In this document: positions 1 through 7,404 of the stretch, one piece after another
How the letters are laid out: each line of letters begins with the position of its first letter
How positions within the stretch are numbered: position 1 is the first letter of the stretch
The notes under the pieces: model-generated
Databases searched by the model: none
What the model saw: the letters and a program-made list of their open reading frames with translations, nothing else
What the model was told of the DNA's origin: nothing
NCBI GenBank assembly: GCA_002371825.1
Contig: DFHF01000010.1
Location: forward strand, 20,406 to 35,858
DNA length: 15,453 bases
Direction: 5' to 3'
DNA from: Ruminococcus flavefaciens
Lineage (GTDB): Bacteria; Bacillota; Clostridia; Oscillospirales; Ruminococcaceae
Made by a program: the position numbers and the translations under genes

Positions 1-510
1 GCAGTCGAGAATGTCGATGTAGTTGATCTCGTCGAACTGATGCTTCATAGCGTAAGCGGAGAAAACGCCGGTAACGCCGGGGTCGAAGCCGCTTCCCAGG
101 AGGGCGGTTATGCCAGCCTGCTCGAACTTCTCACGGTAAGCCCACTGCCACTTGTACTCAAACTTTGCTGTATCAAGAGGCTCATAGTTGGCAGTATCAA
201 CGTAGTGAGTCTTTGTTGCAAGGCAGGCATCCATGATAGTAAGATCCTGATAAGGCAGAGCCAGGTTCAGCACTACATCAGGCTTATAGCTCTCGATAAG
301 GGCGATAAGCTCGTCCACGTTGTCAGCGTTTACCTGAGCGGTCTCGATGACTGTCTTTGTTGTGGGCTGGAGCTTCTCCTTGAGAGCGTCGCACTTGGAC
401 TTTGTCCTGCTGGCGATCATAATGCCCTCAAATACCTCGCTGTTCTGACAGCACTTGTGGATCGCTACTGAGGCTACTCCTCCGCAGCCGATTATCATAC
501 ATTTTTTCAT
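1..510 (-). CDS. Carboxynorspermidine/carboxyspermidine dehydrogenase (saccharopine dehydrogenase-like), partial
   Basis: Only the N-terminal 170 codons are present; the gene continues past the left edge. The family condenses a diamine (putrescine or diaminopropane) with aspartate semialdehyde using NADPH, giving carboxyspermidine or carboxynorspermidine, which a decarboxylase then trims. The sequence shows an N-terminal Rossmann nucleotide loop (MIIGCGGVA, residues 5-13), an ASRTKSKCDAL stretch after the second strand, and later WQWAYREKFEQAGI and GSGFDPGV, which match what I recall of Vibrio carboxynorspermidine dehydrogenase. The ATG at 508-510 has GGAGG 7 bases upstream. It lies 55 nt after the last DUF3592-like gene, so it is probably co-transcribed with the spe genes. 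Lysine-pathway saccharopine dehydrogenase is the main alternative, but the polyamine context favours this call. Confidence 0.85.
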   Translation of the reverse strand, partial: MKKCMIIGCGGVASVAIHKCCQNSEVFEGIMIASRTKSKCDALKEKLQPTTKTVIETAQVNADNVDELIALIESYKPDVVLNLALPYQDLTIMDACLATKTHYVDTANYEPLDTAKFEYKWQWAYREKFEQAGITALLGSGFDPGVTGVFSAYAMKHQFDEINYIDILDC

Positions 511-565
511 TTTTATACCTCCATTTTTTATTTACTAAACTTTCCAATTTTAATCCCTATTATCT

Positions 566-955
566 TTATTTAACAAATAATGCAGCTATTGGTATGAGCA
601 GCATAATTATTCCAAAAACAATAAACACCAGATTAAATCTGCGTCTATATGGTATTTCCTTAGGGCAATAGTATACATTAGCATCATCCGGATCAATATA
701 AAGCTCTATCATCTCGCCTATTTCAAAATTCATAGACGGAGCAGCAAAATTGCTTTTTATTCTGTAGGAGTTACCGTTATATGTAAAACCATAAACGTGG
801 AAACCATACGATTTGCCTTTAGAAGTTCTATCTGCTATATCAACGACCTCTGCATCTACTTGTTCCGTACACCGCTTTTTCAGCTTTCTCATCCTTACAA
901 GGCTTCTTGACGGAAAAAATATTATCAAAAATATTATCAGCAACAATATTATCAC
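566..955 (-). CDS. DUF3592-like small membrane protein (copy 1)
   Basis: Encodes 129 residues. An N-terminal hydrophobic helix (residues 1-14) is followed by a basic stretch, then the array signature: CTEQVDAEVVDI (residues 29-40), VYGFTYNGNSY, GEMIELYIDPDDA, and a C-terminal membrane helix (about 107-127). I recognise this as a DUF3592-like arrangement: a soluble beta-rich module between two membrane helices. No biochemical role is known to me. The start is a GTG at 953-955, with GGGAGG about 11 nt upstream; no ATG is in frame nearby. It is 17 nt downstream of copy 2 and 55 nt upstream of the dehydrogenase, so it is part of the same transcript. Repeated ATTATCA strings in the DNA underlie the Ile-rich N-terminus. 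Confidence 0.75.
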   Translation of the reverse strand: MIILLLIIFLIIFFPSRSLVRMRKLKKRCTEQVDAEVVDIADRTSKGKSYGFHVYGFTYNGNSYRIKSNFAAPSMNFEIGEMIELYIDPDDANVYYCPKEIPYRRRFNLVFIVFGIIMLLIPIAALFVK

Positions 956-972
956 AACAATTTCTTCCTCCC

Positions 973-1656
973 TTAATAATCCCGTTCATCATCATTATAA
1001 TTATCATCATAGTACTCGCTGTCATTATAGTATCTATCATCACTATAGTACCTATCATCATTATAGCTATCGTGATCACTGTCATAGTATTCTTTATTAT
1101 AAAGCTGCTCGTTATAAGCCTCTTCGTTAGCTTCCTTATTATACTCTACCATTGCCTCATCTATAGCTTCACTAAGCTGAGCTTTAAGCTTCCGGTTTCT
1201 CCTTATTGTGAATATTACTGCTCCTATAGCACAAGCATCCATAATAATGCCAATGATCACATTCTTTTTGTCTGCCGGTACACTTATCTTTTCCGGATCA
1301 TCAGGATCGATCTTTATTGTTACTTTATCTCCGACCTCATATTCAGGAGGATATTTATAAGAACTCCCCGTCACCTTATATTCTTTCCCGTTGTACTCAT
1401 ACGAAAAAACCGGTGCACACGCTTTACTATCTTTATTATTTTTACTTTTTTGATGACTTTCATATTTCTCATTTGCAACTACTACTGCTTTCACCTCTTC
1501 AGAATACCGCTTTTTCGGTATGCCTTGAATAATAAAAACTGTTCCGATCATGAACGCAATAAAACACATGAAAAAGATCATTGCAGATTTGATCCCCACT
1601 ATAACTTTTATCACCTTGTTTTTTTGTTCTTCTGTAAGATTAACATTATTTGCCAT
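973..1656 (-). CDS. DUF3592-like membrane protein with Tyr/Asp-rich tail (copy 2)
   Basis: Encodes 227 residues. A membrane helix lies at about residues 19-43, followed by SEEVKAVVVAN, VFSYEYNGKEY and GDKVTIKIDPDDPEK, which is the same module as the other copies. A second helix follows, then a hydrophilic, coiled-looking stretch, and finally a roughly 40-residue tail made almost only of Y, D, N, S, E and R. The tail partly consists of six-residue units such as DDRYYS and DDRYYN, encoded by three 18-bp DNA repeats at 1026-1079. I chose the ATG at 1654-1656 because GGGGAGG lies 8-9 nt upstream; a start at 1689 would add 11 residues that overlap this ribosome site. The function is unknown. The acidic, Tyr-rich tail is presumably cytoplasmic or a binding tail, which is inference. 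Confidence 0.75.
   Translation of the reverse strand: MANNVNLTEEQKNKVIKVIVGIKSAMIFFMCFIAFMIGTVFIIQGIPKKRYSEEVKAVVVANEKYESHQKSKNNKDSKACAPVFSYEYNGKEYKVTGSSYKYPPEYEVGDKVTIKIDPDDPEKISVPADKKNVIIGIIMDACAIGAVIFTIRRNRKLKAQLSEAIDEAMVEYNKEANEEAYNEQLYNKEYYDSDHDSYNDDRYYSDDRYYNDSEYYDDNYNDDERDY
1026..1079 (-). repeat. Three tandem 18-bp units in the tail of copy 2
   Basis: Units at 1026-1043, 1044-1061 and 1062-1079 all begin TATAG and share ATC-rich bodies; the first two differ at two positions and the third is more diverged. They are in frame and encode the DDRYY(S/N)-type repeats of the Tyr/Asp tail. The period is a multiple of three, so unit gain or loss would keep the frame. Confidence 0.75.
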
Positions 1657-1701
1657 AGTAATATCCTCCCCAAATTTCACCAATATCATTTTGTCTATTT
1701 G

Positions 1702-2093
1702 TCAAACGTTCTTTAAATATATAACGAACATAATTACTATACAACCAAAAATGACACCGAAAATGCTCCATACAAATGTACCAAGCGTCTCCTGATCACA
1801 GCAGAATTTTTTTGGCTCTTTCGGATCAATATGGAGTTTTACCTGATCCCCAGTCTTATACGAGCAGGATGTACCACCTACGCTGAATGTTTCTATATAC
1901 TGTTCTCCGTCATATGCGTATTTTAAAGCAATGCTATGCACATCATACTCATCATGGTATGTCGTAGATACGCTGATAACTTCTGCATAAACAAGCTCTG
2001 TACATTTCTTTTTTTTAAGAACATTTGTATAAAGGCTTTTACCCCGAACAGTACAAATATCCCGCCAACAATTGCTATGATTTCAAGTTCCAA
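1702..2093 (-). pseudogene. DUF3592-like gene (copy 3) split by a -1 frameshift at an A8 run
   Basis: Two frames together make one normal family member. From a TTG at 2091-2093, preceded by GGAAAGG 8 nt upstream, the first frame reads LELEIIAIVGGIFVLFGVKA and then IQMFLKK, the expected N-terminal helix. The reading then has to shift at the A8 run (T8 at 2009-2016 on the plus strand) to continue as KKCTELVYAEVISV, ALKYAYDGEQY, GDQVKLHIDPKEPKKF and a C-terminal helix ending at 1702. One more A in the run would restore a single frame of roughly 130 codons. Without correction, the first frame stops shortly before the middle module. It could be a decayed copy, a phase-variable gene, a site of ribosomal slippage, or a sequencing error; the sequence alone does not decide. 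Confidence 0.7.
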
Positions 2094-2156
2094 AATTATT
2101 ACCTTTCCATTCCCTATTCTCTATCATCATCTTAACAGAAAAACTTTTCCCACACA

Positions 2157-2514
2157 TCAATCTCTTGATTTAATGAATATCACCAATACTATAGCTCCTA
2201 TCACAACAAATATAAGATAAAAAAATATCTTATAGATCGTTTCCTTTGGACAGTAGAATTTTTCCGGCTTTTCCGGATCGACATACAGCTCCACATAATC
2301 GCCCACATTGAAGAGGCAGTACGATGAAGAGAAGCTGTCTCTTACCTCAAAACTCTCTCCGCCGTATGAATAGCTGAAAACGAGATAAGGTCTTCTGCGT
2401 TTTTTCCAGGCGTATGACAACTGCCTCTACATGCTCCGTACACTTTATTTTATTTATTGCAATTGATACAAGACCAATTATCCCGACTAACGGGTATATT
2501 AATATAGTGATCAT
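2157..2514 (-). pseudogene. DUF3592-like gene (copy 4) split by a frameshift near an A6 run
   Basis: The ATG at 2512-2514 follows TTTGAGG and opens a frame reading MITILIYPLVGIIGLVSIAI, then NKIKCTEHVEAVVIRLEK, which is the standard N-terminal helix and first motif. The rest of the family pattern (RRRPYLVFSYSYGGESF, GDYVELYVDPEKPEKF, C-terminal helix ending IKSRD) lies one base away. Removing one A from the A6 run (T6 at 2400-2405 on the plus strand) would join LEK to RRRPYLVF in one frame of about 118 codons. The 3' frame alone has no ATG start with a ribosome site and no N-terminal helix, so I treat it as the tail of this gene and not as a separate gene. Decay, slippage, phase variation and assembly error all remain possible. 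Confidence 0.7.
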
Positions 2515-2566
2515 AATTTACCTCAAATAAAAATCCCATTAATAATGTTTTATCTCATCATTCAGA

Positions 2567-3118
2567 CTATTCTGTATCCTCATCCTGTCTCCTGATACAC
2601 AATACGATAAATACAGCCATTGCTGCTCCAAGCAGAAATGCTGCTGTCAGGATACTTGTTGAATATTTTGAATTTGTGACATGACCAACTCTCGGGGCTT
2701 TCATGTAGGGGTCACCATCATTTTTTTCTGTTGCCTTAATCTTTCTCTCATAGTCCTCGTCGAACATTCTGTCATATGCAACCTTTATCTTATCACCCTT
2801 CTTGTCACCGTTTGCAGCGGGGACACGGTAGGTCTCTGTCTGCCCGCCGGCATAAGTGACCTCAACGATAGCTGTGAAATAAAGATCAGTATAGGACAGG
2901 GCACTGTCATTGAATCCGGTATACGTCTTGAATTCCTTTATAGGCACCTCTGTCACCACATAATTCTCGGGACGGCTCTTGTAGTCCTCATAGTCCATAT
3001 TGTACCAGTCATGCTCAAAGCCTTTTGCTGAAAGATAACTGAAAAGCAGCAGAACGAATACTATTGCCATTCCTGCAAATATTTTAACATCTTTTCTTCT
3101 TTTGAATATTTTTCCCAT
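2567..3118 (-). CDS. Divergent two-helix membrane protein in the DUF3592-like array (copy 5)
   Basis: Encodes 183 residues. A basic N-terminus is followed by a membrane helix (about residues 12-30), then an extracytoplasmic-looking domain with VEVTYAGGQTETYRVPA and KKGDKIKVAYD, and a C-terminal helix (about 156-175) before a short acidic end. The topology and the G-D-K-I/V-x-V element resemble its neighbours, but the CTE motif and the IDP motif are missing (AYDRM replaces YIDP). It is therefore a diverged relative or an analogue; I cannot assign a function. The ATG at 3116-3118 has AAGGAG 5-6 nt upstream and lies 14 nt after copy 6, so it is in the same operon. Confidence 0.75.
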   Translation of the reverse strand: MGKIFKRRKDVKIFAGMAIVFVLLLFSYLSAKGFEHDWYNMDYEDYKSRPENYVVTEVPIKEFKTYTGFNDSALSYTDLYFTAIVEVTYAGGQTETYRVPAANGDKKGDKIKVAYDRMFDEDYERKIKATEKNDGDPYMKAPRVGHVTNSKYSTSILTAAFLLGAAMAVFIVLCIRRQDEDTE

Positions 3119-3132
3119 TATTGCTCCTTATA

Positions 3133-3684
3133 TCAATAATACTTCATATCAACAAGCTCTTCATCCGGCTTGTTACGGTTCTTGCAGACGCATATGAAAA
3201 CGATCGTCGCTATCAGCATACTCACTCCGCCTATACCGCCGAATACACAGCACAGTATAAACAGTACATTATCCGACGGGACATATATCTTCGTCGGTTC
3301 ATCCGGATCGATATAAAGCTCAACTTCTTCTCCCTCGCTGAATTTCGCAGGTGATGAAGAGGTATTGCTGGCGACTATATATTTATGGTCATTATAGACA
3401 TACTCAAATACAGGCTGATATGTATAGCCGCCGTTGGAGCTTTCCCTCGGACGATTCTCACATACTACCGCCGTCAGCTTCTCCGTGCACTCTCCTTTGC
3501 GCTTCATGTCGCCTAAATACATCACAACTGCAATTATCACGAATATAGAGCAAAAGAGCATAGCTACCAGCCAGACGAGCATTTCCTGCCGCTTTTTCTT
3601 CTTATCGACTGTTCCGCCGTCATAGGTCCCATAGGGATCATACGGATCATAGGGCTTTGTTTCGTCGATTATAGGACGTTTCAT
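3133..3684 (-). CDS. DUF3592-like membrane protein with Pro/Tyr-rich N-terminus (copy 6)
   Basis: Encodes 183 residues. A soluble N-terminus rich in P, Y, D and G (YDPYDPYGTYDGG, residues 12-24) and a KKKKR patch precede a membrane helix (about 36-57). The signature follows: GECTEKLTAVVCEN, VFEYVYNDHKY, GEEVELYIDPDEPTK, then a second helix (about 141-166) ending in a Cys-containing stretch. This is the first member of the array after speB, with a 27-nt gap and a strong GAGGAGG site 5-6 nt before the ATG at 3682-3684. Pro/Tyr-rich tails flanking a membrane module recur here and in copy 2, at opposite ends of the protein. No function is known to me. Confidence 0.8.
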   Translation of the reverse strand: MKRPIIDETKPYDPYDPYGTYDGGTVDKKKKRQEMLVWLVAMLFCSIFVIIAVVMYLGDMKRKGECTEKLTAVVCENRPRESSNGGYTYQPVFEYVYNDHKYIVASNTSSSPAKFSEGEEVELYIDPDEPTKIYVPSDNVLFILCCVFGGIGGVSMLIATIVFICVCKNRNKPDEELVDMKYY

Positions 3685-3711
3685 AAGATACCTCCTCAGG
3701 GGAAATACGAT

Positions 3712-4563
3712 TTATGAAAGTGCAAGAAGCATTTCCCTTATTATTTTACAGGCTACAGCTGTAGAAACTCCGCTCTGATCGTAGACCGGACTGAGCTCGT
3801 TGACATCACAGCCAACGATATCAAGGCGGCTGCATACCAGTGTAAGAGCCTTTCTCAGCTCATCGAATGTCACTCCTCCGGCCTCAGGAGTACCTGTTCC
3901 GGGGAAGATAGAAGGATCAAGCACATCGAGGTCTACTGTCAGGTAGACATTTTTGCCCCTGAGCTTTTCCACAGTCTCCTCAAGTCCATCAAAGCAGAAC
4001 TTGTGCATCTCGGTATGCTCATCGGCAAAGCGGAATTCTTCACGGTCACCGCTTCTGATACCGAACTGGAAGATATGCCCGTCACCGACTATCTCATGGC
4101 AGCGTCTCAGCACACAGGCATGGGACAGCTTCTGGCCGAGATAATCGTCTCTCAGGTCGGCATGAGCATCGAAATGAACTATATACAGGTCATTGTACTT
4201 CTTGCTGACTGCCATAACAGAACCCAGTGTCACAAGATGCTCTCCGCCTATCATAAACGGGGTCTTGCCGTCGGCGAGTATCTGTTCTGCACGCATAGTT
4301 ATATCTTCAACAGCACGGCTTGTATCTCCAAAGGACAGCTCCAGGTCTCCGCTGTCGAAATAGCTGTGATCCAGCATATCCCTGTCCTGATAGGGACTGT
4401 AGGTCTCGATGCCGAAGCTCTCATTTCTTATAGCTGCCGGAGCAAATCTTGTTCCGGGGCGAAAGCTGGTAGTACCGTCGAAGCCTGCTCCGAAGAGGAC
4501 TATCTTGGCATCCTCATACTCACTGTCACAGGCGATGAATGTCTGTATATTCTTATTCAACAT
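3712..4563 (-). CDS. speB: Agmatinase (ureohydrolase family)
   Basis: Encodes 283 residues. Hydrolyses agmatine to putrescine and urea in the cytoplasm with a two-manganese centre. The ureohydrolase metal motifs are all present: GGEH (His109), HFDAHAD (Asp132, His134, Asp136) and DLDVLDP (Asp211, Asp213). GTGTPEAGG follows, as is typical for agmatinases. Its length fits the family. The start overlaps the end of speE by 11 nt, with a GAGGAG ribosome site about 10 nt upstream inside speE, so the two are translationally linked. Next to a SpeA-type decarboxylase, agmatinase is more likely than arginase or formiminoglutamase. It might also accept aminopropylagmatine, a substrate of some relatives; sequence alone cannot tell. 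Confidence 0.93.
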   Translation of the reverse strand: MLNKNIQTFIACDSEYEDAKIVLFGAGFDGTTSFRPGTRFAPAAIRNESFGIETYSPYQDRDMLDHSYFDSGDLELSFGDTSRAVEDITMRAEQILADGKTPFMIGGEHLVTLGSVMAVSKKYNDLYIVHFDAHADLRDDYLGQKLSHACVLRRCHEIVGDGHIFQFGIRSGDREEFRFADEHTEMHKFCFDGLEETVEKLRGKNVYLTVDLDVLDPSIFPGTGTPEAGGVTFDELRKALTLVCSRLDIVGCDVNELSPVYDQSGVSTAVACKIIREMLLALS

Positions 4564-5404
4564 CTTTAAGAAGCTCCTCTACATAGTTTGGCAGGGCGAA
4601 TGAACCGATGTGCAGACGAGGATTATAGTACCTTGTCTTTAAGCCCAACATACTCCATTTTGTACCGTTATAATCGTTGGTGGGATGATATTTCTTTGAA
4701 GCAAATCCAAAGAGCCAGTGTCCGGAAGGATATGTCGGGATATGAGCCTGATAGACCTTGCTTATGGGGAAGCTCTCGACTATCCTCTTATGGGAGCGCT
4801 GCATAGCAGCAGCATCCTCATCGTAGAATGGGCTCTCATGCTGATTTACCATTATTCCGTCCTCATGCAGTGCCTTGAAGCAGCTGCCATAGAATTCCTT
4901 GGTGAAAAGACCTTCTCCGGGGCCGAAAGGATCTGTGGAATCAACGATGATAACATCGTAAAGGTCCTCGCAGCGGCGGATGAATTTCACTCCGTCCTCA
5001 TAGTAAACATTTACTCTCGGGTCATCAAAACGGCAGGCTGTAGTTGGAAGGTACTTCTTGCATACTTCCACCACAAGCTCATCTATCTCCACAAGGTCTA
5101 TCCTTTCAACAGAGGGATAGCGGGTAAGCTCACGGACAACTCCTCCGTCGCCTGCGCCTATTACGAGAACGTTCTTCGGGCAGGGATGTACAGCCATGGG
5201 GACATGGGTTATCATCTCATGGTAGATGAACTCATCCTTTTCAGTAAGCATCATATATCCGTCAAGGGTAAGGAATCTGCCGAACTCCTTGGAATCGAAT
5301 ATATCTATCCTCTGAAATTCACTGTTGCCGCTGTAGAGCTGATGATCGACTTTTATTGAAAATTTTACATTCGGAGTATGACGCTCCGTAAACCATAATT
5401 CCAT
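4553..5404 (-). CDS. speE: Spermidine synthase (polyamine aminopropyltransferase)
   Basis: Encodes 283 residues. Transfers the aminopropyl group from decarboxylated AdoMet to putrescine, giving spermidine and methylthioadenosine. Seen in order: an N-terminal beta domain (WFTERHTPNVKFSIKV), EFIYHEMITHVP (residues 58-69), the nucleotide-binding loop GAGDGGVVRE (83-92), LVEID (104-108), the catalytic acid segment DSTDPFGPGEGLF (155-167) and YPSGHWLFGFASK near the end. Full length for the family. A clear AGGAGGG lies 6 nt before the ATG at 5402-5404. It overlaps speB by 11 nt and follows the small membrane protein by 47 nt. The donor substrate would come from speD at the head of the operon. Confidence 0.95.
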   Translation of the reverse strand: MELWFTERHTPNVKFSIKVDHQLYSGNSEFQRIDIFDSKEFGRFLTLDGYMMLTEKDEFIYHEMITHVPMAVHPCPKNVLVIGAGDGGVVRELTRYPSVERIDLVEIDELVVEVCKKYLPTTACRFDDPRVNVYYEDGVKFIRRCEDLYDVIIVDSTDPFGPGEGLFTKEFYGSCFKALHEDGIMVNQHESPFYDEDAAAMQRSHKRIVESFPISKVYQAHIPTYPSGHWLFGFASKKYHPTNDYNGTKWSMLGLKTRYYNPRLHIGSFALPNYVEELLKDVE

Positions 5405-5451
5405 TATTACCCTCCTGATAAAACTATTTCTTTCCCGATCAGTTCAAGAGA

Positions 5452-5934
5452 TCACTTGCGTTCCTGAGGAGGACCTCCTGCACCGTTTTTCTTAAGCACC
5501 AGCTTAAGGAATATGGGACTTACGATAAATATTATGATGTATGCCACTATAAAGCTGAGTATCAGCGACTTAACGAACATTATGCCGAACGGCGGCAGGT
5601 CTGCACCGTGGGCAGAAGCCATTTTACGTACTATAGCTATCATTGCCAGTGTTATCACCGGTGTATAGATAAGATCAGAAACAAAGCTTGATACAAATCT
5701 TGCCGGCAGGCTGTGCTCTTCAAGTCCGCAGGCACGGACTGCACCTGCCTCCACCTTAGGCATGGGAATTATAAGTCCTATAAGCAGGCTTATAATAAAG
5801 CTTGCGGCAAATGTCACAATAAATGGAACTATCTGGAAATTTCCCGAAGAGAGATTGCCTGTCAGTGAAAGACAGAAGCTGAGAGTGACCGCCATAAGCA
5901 GACTCATCTGGATACCTATTTTTTTATTATTCAT
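5452..5934 (-). CDS. Small four-helix membrane protein, DUF2798-like
   Basis: Encodes 160 residues from the ATG at 5932-5934, which has AAGGG about 7 nt upstream. An ATG at 5952 would add six residues but has no ribosome site. Four hydrophobic segments are visible: about residues 8-24, 36-56, 89-104 and 121-147. They form two similar halves, each with an S-F/L-x-x-S-L pattern, which resembles the DUF2798 family as I remember it. The protein ends in a short Pro/Gly-rich tail. It is sandwiched between speA (21-nt gap) and speE (47-nt gap), so it is made with the polyamine enzymes. A role in polyamine or precursor transport is conceivable but is inference only; there are no known transporter motifs. 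Confidence 0.75.
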   Translation of the reverse strand: MNNKKIGIQMSLLMAVTLSFCLSLTGNLSSGNFQIVPFIVTFAASFIISLLIGLIIPMPKVEAGAVRACGLEEHSLPARFVSSFVSDLIYTPVITLAMIAIVRKMASAHGADLPPFGIMFVKSLILSFIVAYIIIFIVSPIFLKLVLKKNGAGGPPQERK

Positions 5935-5955
5935 AACAACACCCTTTTTCATTTT

Positions 5956-7404
5956 TTATTCAAGTACATTAAGACGTTCTATATTTATGTCCTCTGTACC
6001 TGTCATCTGACACCCTTTTTCCTTAGCGTACTTTATGTACTCTATTATCTCCGGAGTTATAAGCTCGCCGGGGGCAAGTATCGGTATTCCCGGAGGATAG
6101 CACATAACGAATTCACTGCATACATTTCCGGCGGCCTCTTCAAGCGGCAGTGAGCGCTTCTTTGCATAAAAGGCCTTTCTCGGAGTCTCTGCCACCACAG
6201 GATTTATATATTCCTGTGTCAGCATTCCCGTACCCTCCTTGCCGAATCTCCGCTTTATCTCTGCAAGAGCACTTATAAGTCTCTCTATATCACGCTTTCT
6301 GTCGCCTACTGAGATATAGGCAAGGACATTTCCTATGTCGCCGAATTCTATCTGTATATCATATTCGTCACGAAGCAGGTCATAAACCTCTATACCAGCC
6401 AGTCCTATGGGCAGAGTATAAATGCTCAGCTTAGACACATCAAAATCGAATATACTGTCTCCGTTTATGAGTTCACGGGAATAGGCGTAGTAGCCGCCGA
6501 TACTATTTATCTCCTCACGGGCATATTCCGCCATTTCCACTGTCTGAGCGAATATCTCAGGACCGCTGAGGGCCAGTCTCTTTCGTGAGATATCAAGACT
6601 TGAAAGCAGCAGATACGATGCACTTGTAGTCTGAGTCAGATTGACTACCTGCCGCATATAGTCTGAATTTATGGCTTTTCCCATAAGGAGGAAGGAGCTC
6701 TGGGTAAGACTTCCTCCGGATTTATGCATACTTACCGATGCAAGGTCAGCTCCGGCAGCCATAGCTGTTACCGGGAAATTCTCTCCGAAATAGAAATGAG
6801 TACCGTGAGCTTCATCCACCAGCACCAGCATACCGTGTGCATGGGCAAGCTCCGTTATTCTTCTAAGGTCTGAGCATATCCCGTAATATGTGGGATTATT
6901 TACCATTATCGCCTTTGCGTCCGGATTTTCCTCGATAGCCTTTTCTATCTGTGAAACTGACATTCCCAGGGCGATACCCAGCTGATGATTAACGTCCGGG
7001 TTCACATAAACCGGAACTGCTCCGGTGAGTATAAGCGCATTTATAGCACTTCTGTGGACGTTTCTCGGCATGATTATCTTGTCGCCCTCCTTGCAGGCAT
7101 ACATTATCATGCTCTGAACTGCGGAAGTAGTGCCTCCCACCATAAAGAAAACATTTGCCGCACCAAAAGCCTCTGCAGCAAGGTCCTCTGCATCACGGAT
7201 GACGGATACAGGGTGACAGAGATTATCCAGAGGCTTCATGGAGTTAACATCAACGTTCATACAGTCCTCACCGAGGAACTCTGTAAGCTCCATATTTCCT
7301 CTTCCACGCTTATGGCCGGGCACGTCGAAGGGGACTACTCTCATGCGCCGGAATTTCCTCAGCGCCTCGTATATCGGTGCGTTTACCTGTGAAAGTTCAG
7401 ACAT
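5956..7404 (-). CDS. speA: Arginine/lysine/ornithine decarboxylase, SpeA-type, PLP-dependent
   Basis: Encodes 482 residues, the length of the compact Bacillus-type biosynthetic enzymes and not the ~710-residue inducible type. Expected to decarboxylate arginine to agmatine, which SpeB then uses. Motifs: PFDVPGHKRG (residues 25-34), the cofactor phosphate-binding turn GGTTSA (90-95), VDEAHG with the cofactor-ring Asp197 and His200, and SMHKSGG with the Schiff-base Lys228. A C-terminal YPPGIPILAPGE segment follows, as in the family. The start overlaps the speD stop by 8 nt, which suggests coupled translation. Lysine or ornithine as the substrate cannot be excluded from sequence, but an adjacent agmatinase points to arginine. 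Confidence 0.9.
   Translation of the reverse strand: MSELSQVNAPIYEALRKFRRMRVVPFDVPGHKRGRGNMELTEFLGEDCMNVDVNSMKPLDNLCHPVSVIRDAEDLAAEAFGAANVFFMVGGTTSAVQSMIMYACKEGDKIIMPRNVHRSAINALILTGAVPVYVNPDVNHQLGIALGMSVSQIEKAIEENPDAKAIMVNNPTYYGICSDLRRITELAHAHGMLVLVDEAHGTHFYFGENFPVTAMAAGADLASVSMHKSGGSLTQSSFLLMGKAINSDYMRQVVNLTQTTSASYLLLSSLDISRKRLALSGPEIFAQTVEMAEYAREEINSIGGYYAYSRELINGDSIFDFDVSKLSIYTLPIGLAGIEVYDLLRDEYDIQIEFGDIGNVLAYISVGDRKRDIERLISALAEIKRRFGKEGTGMLTQEYINPVVAETPRKAFYAKKRSLPLEEAAGNVCSEFVMCYPPGIPILAPGELITPEIIEYIKYAKEKGCQMTGTEDINIERLNVLE

Noticed and set aside
511..565. Weak promoter-like TTGTTA...TAAAAT before the dehydrogenase gene
   Set aside because: Poor hexamers and 18-bp spacer in very AT-rich DNA; expected by chance.
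907..1716. Long plus-strand open frame, Ile/Tyr/Phe-rich, opposite copies 1 and 2
   Set aside because: Its composition simply mirrors the repetitive Asp/Tyr tail and AT-rich DNA of the minus-strand genes; it has no ribosome site and no family pattern, while the minus-strand frames carry conserved motifs.
4003..4569. 188-codon plus-strand open frame opposite speB
   Set aside because: Lies wholly within agmatinase, which has all its metal ligands; no ribosome site or recognisable domain on the plus strand.
4718..5359. 213-codon plus-strand open frame opposite speE
   Set aside because: Shadow of spermidine synthase, whose full motif set is on the minus strand.
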